Positions 30,044-39,535 of a DNA stretch of 64,000 bases are shown here, one piece after another (positions within the stretch are counted from its first letter, which is position 1; each line of letters begins with the position of its first letter). Position numbers and translations under genes: made by a program. This DNA comes from Lepidostoma basale (Eukaryota > Arthropoda > Insecta > Trichoptera > Lepidostomatidae), in contig JAHDVF020000587.1 of NCBI GenBank assembly GCA_022606425.2, forward strand, positions 62,001-126,000, in the 5' to 3' direction. The notes under the pieces are model-generated. The model worked only from the letters and a program-made list of their open reading frames with translations, searched no databases and was not told the DNA's origin.

Positions 30044-30540
30044 TCAAATGATTTTACTGAAATCTCTTGATGGAAGTTCATTTTAAATAATAATAAAAAA
30101 AAACGATGTTTTTTAACTACTTCCATTTTTGTCTTTATTTCGACAGCGACCGGTTTCGCCAGGCTCGCTGCCATCGTCTGTCGTCTATCCTGTATGTCTC
30201 ACCAGTCTGTCGATGCCAGCGAGCCTGGCGAAACCGGTCGCTGTCGAAATAAAGACAAAAGTGAAAGTAGTTGAAAAACATCGTTTTATTTTAAGATAAA
30301 ATCAAATGATTTTACTGAAATCTCTTGATGGAAGTTCATTTTAAATAATAATTAAATAAAATGATGTTTTTTAACTACTTCCACTTTTGTCTTTATTTCG
30401 ACAGCGACGTTTCGTCTGTCGTCTATCCTATATGTCTCACCAGTCTGTCGATGCCAGCGAGCCTGGCGAGACCGATCGCTGTCGAAATAAAGACAAAAGT
30501 GAAAGTAGTTGAAAAACATCGTTTTATTTAATTATAATTT
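30044..30540. mobile_element. Tandem pair of HH1 hammerhead snapbacks
   Basis: Unit 1 (30044-30292) and unit 2 (30301-30531) each begin TCAAATGATTTTACTGAAAT, contain a minus HH1 arm, a spacer (TCTATCCTGTATGTCTCACC) and a plus HH1 arm. Plus cores: 30207-30246 (CTGTCGA…GAAACCGGTC) and 30445-30484 (GAGACCGATC, damaged). A6 of the core is U, so activity would be reduced or absent. The whole unit was duplicated as a block. Confidence 0.8.
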
Positions 30541-30543
30541 ATA

Positions 30544-30655
30544 ACCTTCTTCTTCTTCTTTTAATAGATCTGACGATCCGTGACACAAAAATCATGTCTC
30601 GTCGGATGATGAGGTCCAGCTGTCCTTCCATCTCTTAAACGGTCTGTAGTGACAG
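30544..30655 (-). pseudogene. RTE-like LINE (GAA)n-tail end
   Basis: TTCTTCTTCTTTTAATAGAT, GTCTCGTCGGATGATGAGG: the same 3' end as 45726 and 19602, about 110 bp long. Confidence 0.85.
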
Positions 30656-30689
30656 TAACAGAAATTCTATATTGATGAGTCAACAAAAT

Positions 30690-30800
30690 TTGAATTCTAA
30701 TGTATTTTTTAGTTGATTGTAAAACCTGACGATGCTAACATTCGTTAGCGAAACAGCTGTCGCGTCAAAATGTAATCAATTTCATATGGAGCTTTACATT
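30690..30800 (+). mobile_element. HH2 hammerhead repeat
   Basis: TTTTTTAGTTGATTGTAAAA flank, core, then TCATATGGAGCTTTACATTA, which is HH3-type flank; a hybrid or an adjacent insertion. Confidence 0.65.
30715..30768 (+). ncRNA. Hammerhead-like ribozyme core (HH2), intact
   Basis: CTGACGA at 30726-30732, extra T, stem II GCTAAC/GTTAGC (6 bp), GAAA at 30750-30753, ACAGCTGT and GTC with C at 30761. Stem II differs from other HH2 copies on both sides yet still pairs, which argues for selection on structure. Confidence 0.78.
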
Positions 30801-31140
30801 ATTGTTAAAGAAATAATAAACTCGGTTGTTCCAGCAGTGCCCAAACGAGATTAGTACCGATGACATACGGTCCGGGGATGGGTGCGTGGGGTAGAACTGG
30901 CTGGGGTAGGGCAACCCCGATAAACCAAACGACCACGCTTGCCCGAGCGCGAATAATACCCCGTTGGTGTTTGATCCCGGGCTTCCCGCATCACTACAGA
31001 TCGGCCGATACCCCAGTATCCTCGTTCCTCCACAATATAACATTGTATTCGAAAACGGTTTTGCTACAAATTATCTCCTTAGTATACGTGTACAGGTAAT
31101 CCTCACGTAACACGATTACTTACAAAACGGTTTCGCTCTT
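30801..31140. other. Intronic DNA, unidentified
   Basis: Two overlapping minus frames (31043-30765, 31033-30851) contain GYWGIGRSVVMREARDQTPT. I suspect an interspersed repeat but cannot name it. Confidence 0.4.
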
Positions 31141-31287
31141 ACGACAACAACAACAACAACAAACCCACACGCTGTTTCCCCGAAAGGGTAGGAATGCACA
31201 ATGGACCGCCGCATTACTCTATCCTCACACATCTCTCTCTAGATTCCTTCACATTTATACAGCGAGTCATAGTCGCACGTTGATTCT
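31141..31287 (-). pseudogene. RTE1-C LINE 3' end
   Basis: (CAA)n at 31143-31160 (GTT tail in minus sense) and the type-C end. Truncated where the type-A copy begins. Confidence 0.8.
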
Positions 31288-31850
31288 AACTAACTAACTA
31301 ACTAACCATCACGCCGTCTCCCCGAAGGGGTAGGCAGAAATAATGGACTGCCACACTTTTCTTTCCTGACACATTTCTCTCGATTCCTCAACATTCATAC
31401 ATCGTGTCATACGCGCGCGTCGATTTCTCTGACTCCTCACATGGCCGACATTCAATATTTGATTGATTTGATCGTGCCACGTTTTCCTCGGTCTTCCTCT
31501 ATTTCTGGTTCCATTTACATCATTAACATATAATTTTTTTACCATTCTTTCTTCATTCATTCGTACCATGTGTCCAAACTATCTTAATGATCATTTCATT
31601 ATTTTGTTCGTGACACCATCATTCGCACCGCATTCACTTCTTATATTTTCATTCGACACTATCATACACAGATTATCCACACATTCGTCTAAGAGATCTC
31701 ATTTCTACTGCATTTATTCTACTTTCATCCTTATTTTGCCAGTTCCATGCTTCGCTTCCATACATAAGGGTCGGTAAAAGAACACCATTGTGCACTGCCA
31801 TTCTAGCTTTTTTGGATAGGTTTTTGTTTTGCGATGACAACTTTAAGTGC
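31288..31850 (-). pseudogene. RTE1-A LINE 3' part
   Basis: GTTA tail at 31288-31304. Frames 31569-31309 and 31972-31673 cover MVRMNEERMVKKLYVNDVNG to GETA and ARMAVHNGVLLPTLMYGSEA, with a frameshift near 31655. No target duplication found. Confidence 0.85.
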
Positions 31851-31857
31851 ACCAAGA

Positions 31858-32068
31858 CAAAAAACCAAAGCAGTGATCCTTTCAAAATTATGATCATAAT
31901 ACTTTCTTCCGATCTACACTCCTTCCCAATATCATCATTTGAAACTCTGTCGTACATCGTTTTACTACACATAAACGTCGAAGAGGTTTAATCTCTACCA
32001 CATTTATTCTGCTCTCATCCTTCTTCTGCCAGTTCCATGCTTCGCTTCCATACATAAGAGTTGAAACT
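31858..32068 (-). pseudogene. RTE1-C LINE internal fragment
   Basis: CSKTMYDRVSNDDIGKECRS, EESIMIIILKGSLLWF, with the downstream part missing. It follows the type-A copy at once. Confidence 0.8.
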
Positions 32069-32325
32069 AGAACTACATTTTGAACACGATCAGAAATATA
32101 ATGTCCCTTACATCGATATAGATAATTATAACGTTAACAATGAACGTGGTAAATTATTAAAAAAAAAAAAATTATTCAAAACACTTTTTTTCCTTTTTAT
32201 AACGCTGTTTTTTCCATTGCCAAAAACCTTATAATATTACGTACAGATGTGAAGCTTGGAGTTAGCAGAAATAAATGCGAAAGTGAAAGGAGTAAAACGT
32301 TGTGTTATTTAAAATGAACTTGAAT

Positions 32326-32378
32326 TCTCTCTGCCTACCCTTTCGTGGAAAAGGCGTGATGGTTTATTGCTGTTGTTG
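32326..32378 (+). pseudogene. RTE1-C LINE 3' end stub
   Basis: TCTCTCTGCCTACCCTTTCG, AAGGCGTGATGG, then TTTATTGCTGTTGTTGATG tail. Confidence 0.75.
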
Positions 32379-32399
32379 ATGATATAAAATATTATAGTA

Positions 32400-32625
32400 A
32401 TGTTGAAAGCAACGGGAAACCACCACATTAAAAAGACCCAAGTGGCATCCTTAGAACCAGCAAAGATGTTAATAGACTTTGCTGCAAAACAATCCCTTGG
32501 ATTGAAGCACAAAGAAAATGGAAAATTAAATAATAAAATAAATTTCGTTTTCCCGTTTCTTGTTTATCATCTATTATTAAGGGAGTATCTAAGATCATGT
32601 TGTTCACCTCTCCTCTAGTCGGAAA
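32400..32625 (+). repeat. SINE 3'-type block and unidentified sequence
   Basis: GAAAGCAACGGGAAACCACC at 32405 matches the 3' end of the SINE at 971. The following frame (32400-32618) shows no motif. Confidence 0.45.
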
Positions 32626-33394
32626 CAATTTCCTGAAATCCCGAAATACTTAGCAACTCACCCTTAGCCGCCACAGCTTGTTAGGGCGTCCCGGGTCACC
32701 TCCGACCCACTCCATTATTGATCAGTTAGCCTTTTGATCTCGCAGGCTTTTTCCTGGTCATCGCAAATCTACGAACTCGCTTTTAACATTGTGTTTAACT
32801 TACAAAACACGTGAAAATAAAATATGTAAAACCATATAATAATAAAAAAAGGAAAACGTGGCACGATCAAATCAAGCATTTATTTCTTTCAGTTCTTTTT
32901 ATTACTATTATTATTATTATTTTTTTTTTTTTTTAATTGTATCTCAATAGAGACGAAGACGCAAACTGGAAACTGAATATGGATGATCAAGGTGTTTACA
33001 GGACTTATGACCTGTCATTGGTTGGGTTAAGCGCACGCTTTATGTAATTACAACATTCCCCATTCCACCTTTGTTATTATGATCATGCATGAAAAATTTT
33101 GGAAGCTGTATATATACTTCAAATCCATATCTATCTTCACGTGTCAGTTTTAATTGGCCATCTATGTAGATTTGATTACACTTGTGAATCTTTTCAAGAT
33201 TAACCTATATAATCCACCCACTAACGCCATCTATGGAGAATGATTTTCAGCATTTAGCAAACTACCTTATTAACACAATGCGAAGGCTGTCGCCTATTAA
33301 CGTATTGTTAGAAGTTAACTATTATTATTATTCAGATGATTTGTATTTTAAATGCGCCGTTTTATAAAATCAATTATTCCAAGGGTCCGTTTTG
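32626..33394. other. Intronic DNA, mainly unique
   Basis: 32852-32877 is an RTE1 scrap (GGAAAACGTGGCACGATCAA). 32936-32960 is an HH7-flank scrap. The rest is unrecognised. Confidence 0.5.
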
Positions 33395-33700
33395 TAAAAT
33401 CAATTACTCCAATCCAGAACCTGTCTCCCCCATTGGCCGTCGGTTCTCCGACAGATATGGCCAGCCCATCGCCACTTCAGCCCGCCCATCCTCAGAACCA
33501 CCTCAGTCACCTTGGTTTGTTGACGAATAAATTCGTTTATAAATCGGTCCTTCAAGGTTATTCCAAGCATGGCGCTTTCCATGGCGCGTTGGGCAACCTT
33601 GAATCTGTAGACTAGACCTTTTGTCAGTGTCCACGTCTCGGCTCCGTACGTCATGACAGGCAAGACGCACTGGTTGAAGACTTTAGTCTTGAGGCATTCT
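33395..33700 (-). pseudogene. RTE-like LINE C-terminal fragment
   Basis: Minus frame 33663-33400: MPVMTYGAETWTLTKGLVYR, AQRAMESAMLGITLKDRF, then LKWRWAGHICRRTDGQWGRQ. The LTYGAETW…Q.AMER.MLG…W.WAGH order is typical of RTE-group LINE ends. Confidence 0.8.
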
Positions 33701-34224
33701 GGTATTTTAGAGGCGAGAACAACCCAACTGAATTCTTCGGTCGGATTCTTTCTCGAAATTGTTTCTACCTTATTGAATAAAGTCGACGAAGCTCAAAAAA
33801 AATATGGTTTGAATTTTTTTTGTGTGATTATACGAGTAGAAATGGCGGGAGAGTTATGTTAAGATAGAACAGTTTGGGGTTCCATCCTCTCTGAAACGTG
33901 GTTGATGGTGGGTAAGTTACAACTGTAACAGAGTATTTTCGTAACAATATAAAAAAATGAAACAATGCATCCATCTTGATCAGCTGTTGATTAGATTGTA
34001 ATCGTTATTTAAATCCGATAATACTGGACTATTATACCGACAGCAGTATAATTAAGCACCTACTTTAGTTAGTACCTAATTAGTTAGTAATAAGTCAGTA
34101 ATCATTGCAGACAAAGCAAGCAATTAAGAAAAAAACATCACGTTGAGAAACACATAGGTTTTTTTTAATTTTGTTTTTTATATATATATTTTTTTTTAAA
34201 ACCCCGATTGGGTTATATGGATAC
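33701..34224. other. Unique intronic DNA
   Basis: 33836-33915 may be a very old RTE1 end (TATGTTAAGATAGAACAGTT, TCCATCCTCTCTG). Otherwise nothing recognised. Confidence 0.4.
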
Positions 34225-34515
34225 ATTTTTAGATCTTAGTATTAATTATGTAATGTTTCAGATATATTTTATATTGAGTTGTAGTGAGTCTCCTTGTGTC
34301 TTTTGGTAGTTCATTGTAAAGTTTCAGTTCATTGATCAATATCCTTGATTGTCCTGTCTTAGTTCGTGCATTCGGTAAGTGATATCTGTCACAGTTCCTG
34401 GTCCAGTGTCTGTGTATGTCTGAATTTTTAGTTAATTTGTAGCTGCTGTCTGTTGTCTCTTCCATGGTCATTCTGTGTACAATTTTCAAGATTTCAAATT
34501 TTGGCTTCTTCAAAA
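34225..34515 (-). pseudogene. Non-LTR LINE C-terminal fragment
   Basis: Minus frame 34513-34229: SDIHRHWTRNCDRYHLPNAR, GQSRILINELKLYNELPKD, TRRLTTTQYKIYLKHYI. Same family as 15060-15200. Confidence 0.65.
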
Positions 34516-34562
34516 GTCAAACTTAATGCGTTAACACTGACTGGGACTTGGACTCGGATCTT

Positions 34563-34722
34563 CTGGCTTACTTTTGAGTTTATTTTTTTCGACATGTCTC
34601 GAAGGCACACCTTCATCATCGGGAGAACGATATATATATTTTTAATGTCGTTCTGCCGATGATGAAGGTGTGCCCCTTTCAAAACATGTCTAGAAAAATA
34701 AACTCAAAAGTGAAAAAAACAG
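34563..34722. mobile_element. HH4 hammerhead-like snapback pair
   Basis: Minus arm 34570-34645 and plus arm 34646-34722 share ACTTTTGAGTTTATTTTT. Cores: minus CCGATGA, T, GAAGG…CCTTC, GAGACATGTC; plus CCGATGA, T, GAAGG…CCTTTC, AAAACATGTC. Each arm has a different defect in the GAAA block, and U4 is C in both. Confidence 0.75.
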
Positions 34723-34769
34723 TGTTAATTGTTTAATTCAATAAAAAATCGTAAATTTTTTATTATTCT

Positions 34770-34860
34770 GGCATTTTTCGTGACAGCTGTTTCGCCCACC
34801 GAATTTGGCATCATCAAGTGTAAACAGAGTTTAAATTGTGATACCAAAGCAGCGTTTAAA
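34770..34860 (-). mobile_element. HH2 hammerhead repeat, one core change
   Basis: Minus strand TTGATGA (C3 to T), T, GCCAA…GGGC, GAAACAGCTGTC. Cleavage site intact but C3 is invariant in active hammerheads, so probably dead. Confidence 0.65.
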
Positions 34861-35234
34861 TTTTAAAAGTTAAATTATATTGTAAACTCGTTTGTTTTGT
34901 CGTTTTAAAACAGTGCCATAACCATCGATAAATCAACTTTATAAAAAATCTCATTTGCGTGAAGTGAAAGGATTGCACGGAGGGGTGGAAGGGTAGAGAT
35001 GTGACGCGGGGATGACGGGGGGTACGGGGATGTCGCACAGACAATTCGCGTAGGAGGAAATGAATTTTAACACTAGTAGCGGGGTACAAATGTGTGACAC
35101 ATGTGAGGGAGGCTGATTTATACGTGTAAAGTCTGACGGAACAATAAGTACTTGCTTACATCTGACGCGCGACATTATACCGAGGGTTGGTACCCCTTCA
35201 AACTGCTACACAGTACTACATTTTTACATAATGA
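34861..35234. other. Unique intronic DNA
   Basis: A G-rich block (GGGATGACGGGGGGTACGGG) at 35008. Open frames on the minus strand overlap each other and show no motif. Confidence 0.4.
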
Positions 35235-35345
35235 TTAAATAAAATGAAGATTTTTTTAACTACTCCCACATTTGTCTTTATTTCGACAGCGACCGGTTTC
35301 GCTGGCATCGACAGACTTGTGACAATATTGCAAACTACGTCCTCT
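35235..35345 (-). mobile_element. HH1 repeat with deleted stem II
   Basis: TTTTAACTACTCCCACATTT, GACAGCGACCGGTTTCGCTG then GCATCGACAG: the middle of stem II is missing, so no ribozyme can form. Confidence 0.7.
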
Positions 35346-35354
35346 AATGTCGGT

Positions 35355-35460
35355 CACGTGAGGAGTCTGAGAAATCGACGTGCGTGCATGACACGATGTA
35401 AGGATGCAAGAGACGTATGCCAGGAATTAACAGTGTGGCGGCCTTAGTTAGTTAGTTAGA
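35355..35460 (+). pseudogene. RTE1-A LINE 3' end with small deletions
   Basis: NVGHVRSLRNRRACMTRC to AGT.W and a TTAGTTAGTTAG tail; the GETA codons are deleted. Confidence 0.8.
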
Positions 35461-35541
35461 ACAATGATGTAAAACGCCATATTCAATAATTAGTACAATT
35501 GAAAACATCTGTTTTCTAGAAGTTTTATTATTAACAATTAT
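35461..35541 (-). mobile_element. HH3 flank fragment
   Basis: GAACAATGATGTAAAACGCC, TGTTTTCTAGAAGTTTTATT; the core is missing. Confidence 0.6.
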
Positions 35542-36205
35542 CAAATCAAATCAGTTTATATCATCAACAGACTAACTAACTAACCATCACGCCGTCTCCC
35601 CGAAAGGGTAGGCAGAAAGAATGGACTGTCACACTTTAACCGATGCGGCACTCCATCCTTCTCTTTTCGCCCCGCGGGAGACGCGGTGTGATGGGTTGCG
35701 AACCTCATCGCCACCAATAGGCATCTCCCGCGCACACTTCAATCTTCCAACATCTACAAAATAAATCTAAAACAAATAATATAAAATACAATGATATAAA
35801 ATAAAATAACAAAATAAAAATAATTTAACACAAAATGTTATTTTTAGATGGTGCACATATTGTCTATTATATGATTTAATTAATGTTCCACGTATCCACC
35901 TGTTTTTTAATTAGAACAATCAACATTTTCATCAACAGACATTACAAAATTTATTTTTAAGGCATCTATTGAGAACAGGTAAAATAATATATTGTATATA
36001 GTATACTACCAGAAACGCATGAGAGATGGTTCAACATTAGGAAGACAGGATACTCTCCAGAATTGAGAGTATTTGCCTTCTGAACGTACTTTTACTAATA
36101 TGAAAGACGTCGAAACATCCCCTGAGTAATCTAAAAAAATGGGTTATGAGATGCCCATCTCTTCGAAGCTGCAGAGAGTTGGCCCCAAGCATTCCCATTC
36201 CGCAT
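35542..36205 (-). pseudogene. CR1/Jockey-like LINE 3' end, split by a short element
   Basis: Minus strand: (GATTT) tail at 35542-35558, a 3' UTR piece, the inserted short element (35573-35928), then UTR from 35941 and codons of RDGHLITHFFRLLRGCF and FHISKSTFRRQI up to about 36205, with an internal deletion. The two halves rejoin at the duplicated TCATCAACAGAC. Confidence 0.85.
35573..35928 (-). mobile_element. RTE1-derived SINE-like element, complete
   Basis: A 356-bp insertion with perfect TCATCAACAGAC duplications at 35561-35572 and 35929-35940. Minus strand order: A+T-rich head (GGATACGTGGAACATTAATT, GCACCATCTAAA), GCGCGGGAGATGCC, GGCGATGAGGTTCGCAACCC (RTE1 coding start), CATCGGTTAAAGTGTGACAG junction, then the RTE1 end and a GTTAGTTAGTTA tail. 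The reading frame is closed at once, so it is non-coding. RTE1 enzymes could mobilise it through the shared 3' end. Confidence 0.93.
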
Positions 36206-36289
36206 TCCCATTCCTCAACAATTATTAACTGTCTAGCGCTCATTTGATGTACGAGAAGACAGCCGAAACATGCAATTCGGCTTATCTTA

Positions 36290-36580
36290 ACACTCATTTT
36301 GCATACGAGTATATACAACATTTTCACAATTCTTCTCTCCTCCATTCGTTCCATATGTCCAAACTATCTCAGGGATTCTCTTTTGATGTTATTTAGGACG
36401 CATTCATCCGCTTTACATTCCTTTCTGACTTCTTCATTGCGTATTCTAGCATACATTGTTTTTTTGCACGTTTTTCTGTGATCTTATTTCTACTGCATTT
36501 ATCCTACTTTCATCCTTCTTCTGCCAACCCAAAGCTTCACTTCCTTACACAAGGGTCGGTACTAGAACAGATATTTTGTC
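36290..36580 (-). pseudogene. RTE1-B LINE internal fragment
   Basis: Minus: KCSVTKY…LVPTLV.GSEALGWQKK, RKKTMYARIRNEEVRKECKA, DSLRDVWTYGTNGGEKNCEN. No tail; ends at 36299 in a KMLYILV-like segment. Confidence 0.8.
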
Positions 36581-36780
36581 ACTGAACATTTTTTGGGCAC
36601 GCGTGTTGTCCGATGTTACGAGGGTAATTCGTAAAGTAAGGTTCCCTATGCTGTCAATAAAGATAGCGGCGCGCTGGGAGAAATCTGGCAACACTGGCTG
36701 ACTCATCAACTCCTCCACTCTCTATCCCTGCCGCTCCCGCCACCCTACACCCCTCAGTGTTGGCCTGGCAGCCATCGAAG

Positions 36781-37286
36781 ATGGAGCTTCTTATCACTGT
36801 TTCCGCCAGATGCGAAGTTGAGAGCATAATGGTTGAGGATCGGAGGATTACCATTAACGAACTTGCTCTTCGTATTCCTGGGACTTCCAACACAACAATT
36901 CACAAAATTTTATCTGAAAAATTAGGCTATCGAAAGGTGTGTGCGCGGTGGGTACCTCGAATGCTCACAGAAAACCACAAGCAGAAACGTGTTGGCGCTC
37001 GACCTCATGTCTCAAATCAACTCAAGAGCTGCTGACAGATTTTGGCTGGACTATTTTGCCCCACCCACCGTACAGTCCGGACCTAACCCCTAGTGATTAC
37101 CACTTATTCCCAAAATTAAAGGAACACTTGGGTGGAATGCGCTTCCATACTGATGATGAAGTCAAGGAAGAGGTTATTCGATTTCTCAAAGGGATGGCGG
37201 CAGAATTTTATGACTTGGGGATACAAAAGTTGGAGCATCGTCTGCAAAAGTATTTAGACAGAAACGGCGATTATGTAGAAAAATAG
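36781..37286 (+). pseudogene. Mariner transposase, deleted and frameshifted
   Basis: The first frame has EDRRITINELALRI, SEKLGYRKVCARWVPRML and TENHKQKR, i.e. the second helix-turn-helix and the linker (WVPRML). After ARPHVS the frame shifts near 37020 and continues LPHPPYSPDLTPSDYHLFPK, which holds the last catalytic aspartate, then KYLDRNGDYVEK and stop. The first two acidic residues and about 150 central residues are missing (usual length about 345). It cannot catalyse transposition. Confidence 0.88.
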
Positions 37287-37344
37287 AGTAAGTTTTTAGC
37301 TTTAAAATGATGTATAATGTTAAGGAAAAAAATAAAGCTGTATA

Positions 37345-37528
37345 TTTAAAAAAAATATCTTCTTCTTCTTCTTCTTCGATGGCCCTACAGCCCATATCGA
37401 GCCTTAGCCTCCAGTATTCTTCGCCTCCAACTCCTCCTGTCCTCCGCTTCGACCCTCCAATCTGACACTCTTAACAATCTTGCTCCATCCCTCCCAACTT
37501 CATCCTCCCATCGCAGCCTTGGTCGTTA
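37345..37528 (-). pseudogene. RTE-like LINE tail nested in mariner
   Basis: The minus frame reads RPRLRWEDEVGRDGARLL, DRRSWRRRILEAKARYGL and stop, then (GAA)n at 37360-37377. The W-x-DEV…DR..WR..I.EA pattern is an RTE-group end. Confidence 0.8.
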
Positions 37529-37568
37529 AAAAAAAATATGGGAACCTTATTTTATGAATGATTCAATT

Positions 37569-37911
37569 GTATCCTCTAATAAACGCGGTAAAAAAATTAT
37601 ATCTTCAAAAAACGCTATGCAAATATCAATGAACATCTTCGCATTGAATTATCGGGTACGAATTTAAAATGAGTGTGTTTCAATAATAATAATTGTATGT
37701 TAATGGCGTGAATGGCTTTGGTAGCATTCGCAGTGTGGTCCGTAGTAAGTGGGAAGCTAATTAAACGGGAACTCGTGAACCAGGCGTGTTCATGGCCTCC
37801 TATCTACAATATGTCGGGAGGTCAACTAATCGGGTATAGTTTATATCGCTAATGGACAGTTATTTATTTATAACTCGGCCGTTAATTTCACTATTAGTCC
37901 ACCACTTGTTA
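37569..37911. other. Unique intronic DNA
   Basis: No gene. The upstream part of an open frame starting at 37852 is not LINE-derived. Confidence 0.5.
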
Positions 37912-38456
37912 GCAAACAAAAGCCTATCAAAAAAAGCTAAGATGGCAGTGCACAATGGTGTTCTTGTGCCGACCCTTATGTATGGAAGTGAAGCATGGAA
38001 CTGGCAAAAGAAGGATGAAAGTAGAATAAATGCAGTAGAAATGAGATCTCTAAGACGAATGTGTGGCAAATCTGTTTATGATAGAGTGACAAATGCAAGT
38101 ATAAGAAGTGAATGTGGTGCGAATGAAAGTGTTATGAACAAAATAAGGAAAGTGTCATTAAGATGGTTTGGACACATGGAAAGAATGAGTGAAGACAGAA
38201 TGGTAAAGAAGGTATATGTAAACGGCGTGAACGGAGCTAGAAATAGAGGAAGGCCGAGGAAAACGTGGCACGATCAAATCAATCAAATATTGAATGTCGG
38301 TCACGTGAGGAGTCGGAAAAATCGACGGGCGTGCATGACAAGATGTATGAATGTAGAGGAAGCGAGAGGCGTATGTCAGGACAGAACAGTGTGGCGTTCC
38401 ATTCTTTCTGCCTACCCCTCCGGGGAGACGGCGTGATGGTAAGTTAGTTAGTTAGT
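37912..38456 (+). mobile_element. RTE1-A LINE 3' part, near-identical to the full copy
   Basis: From ANKSLSKKAKMAVHNGVL to AYPSGETA (stop at 38436) and tail GTTAGTTAGTTAG. Within these codons I find a single amino-acid difference from the full-length copy (RKVSLRW instead of RKGSLRW). TTGTTA on both sides is a possible short target duplication. The closeness indicates recent insertion. Confidence 0.9.
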
Positions 38457-38519
38457 TTTTTGTTATACTTAATTAATTACTATTTGCAAACCGTGAAATA
38501 TTCACGTGAGTAAAGATTT

Positions 38520-38664
38520 TCTACCCTTTATTTATTTATTTTGACATAAACGCCGCAAGGGCTTTTACAAAAATGACATGTTTAGTTACAAAGGTAATAT
38601 AAAAATTTAGACAAATAGACAGACAGCTAACATATAACGGCAAAACACAAAAACGAGAATAATA
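38520..38664 (+). repeat. Direct repeat copy 1
   Basis: GGGCTTTTACAAAAATGACA, CAAATAGACAGACAGCTAAC and CAAAACACAAAAACGAGAA recur at 39238-39340. Class unknown. Confidence 0.75.
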
Positions 38665-38975
38665 GGCGGGCCACACTGTGATAAACAAGCTGGTTTGAAA
38701 CCAAAATTTGTATACTGAATGTTATTACTCAAACTTAAACCATGTTCTAGACGTAGTAAAAACGTCGATTTTAGTAAACCATGAGTTAAACCGCGGATGT
38801 TTCTGCATACGGTTATCCTTTCAAACTATTCAACAAACATGGTACGTTTATCTCTCTTCCTCGCATTATTTTACCCGGCGTAGAATGAGATAGAAGCCCT
38901 ATACAAGACAAATTTTATGTTTGTTCTAGTCTGGCTCGTTGGTGGAAACCGATGTTTATCACAGTGTGGCCCGCC
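38665..38975. mobile_element. MITE with GGCGGGCCACACTGTG ends
   Basis: Inverted ends of about 23 bp (GGCGGGCCACACTGTGATAA…). The direct repeat copy at 39331-39350 shows the same flanks without the MITE (GAGAATAAGGATAAC), which proves insertion. The target duplication is not clear. No transposase. Related by CCACACTGT to the MITE at 7949. Confidence 0.82.
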
Positions 38976-39235
38976 TTTTTGGATAACATAAGAGAAATTA
39001 GAAATTACATGAAATAGAAAAGAATAGAACATAATATAAATTAGAATTTACATGCATAGGATTGAAAAGAACATAACATGATAGAAATTAGAAATTACGA
39101 AAAAAAAACAACAGTAAGAAACAAAGTGATGGTAATTTACCAGTCCAATATGTGACCGGATGATGTACATGTGGGGCGAGCGAATAGGTGACGAATACTA
39201 ATATAAATAAAGTTTAAAATCTATGTGAATTCAAA
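38976..39235. other. A-rich repeat body
   Basis: Contains several ATAGAAATTAGAAATTAC-like units, partly repeated at 39350-39405; part of the same unidentified repeat. Confidence 0.45.
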
Positions 39236-39440
39236 AAGAGCTTTTACAAAAATGACATGTTTAGTTACAAAGGTAATATAAAAATTTGGGCAAATAGACA
39301 GACAGCTAACATATAACGGCAAAACACAAAAACGAGAATAAGGATAACATAAGAGAAATTAGAAATTACATAAGATAGAAAAGAACATAACATAATAGAA
39401 AAATAGGTTCACTATGCTAACTTTTAAAGCTCCGTTTTTG
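39236..39440 (+). repeat. Direct repeat copy 2, empty site
   Basis: Same sequence as 38560-38664 plus 38981-39040, but without the MITE. 39411-39440 is an L2-like 3' UTR scrap (TATGCTAACTTTTAAAGC). Confidence 0.75.
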
Positions 39441-39508
39441 TAAGGAGAAAGATATCGAAAGAAGGGTCGATGCTGGGAACAAAATTAATGGCGTTATCAA
39501 AGTCATCA
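39440..39508 (+). pseudogene. RTE1 fragment
   Basis: EKDIERRVDAGNKINGVIKV codons; truncated on both sides. Confidence 0.75.
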
Positions 39509-39535
39509 CTACAAATATAAATATATATTTTTTTA

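Larger units (their letters stand above)
36616..37568 (+). mobile_element. Mariner element, internally deleted, with nested LINE
   Basis: Left end TTACGAGGGTAATTCGTAAA and GTAAGGTTCCC; right end GGGAACCTTATTTTATGAAT (inverted match to the left). Length 953 bp including a LINE tail inserted at 37345-37528. The transposase is a two-frame remnant (next entry). Confidence 0.85.

Noticed and set aside
37852..37911. N-terminal extension of the LINE frame at 37912
   Set aside because: Chance in-frame host DNA upstream of a 5'-truncated insertion; not similar to RTE1.
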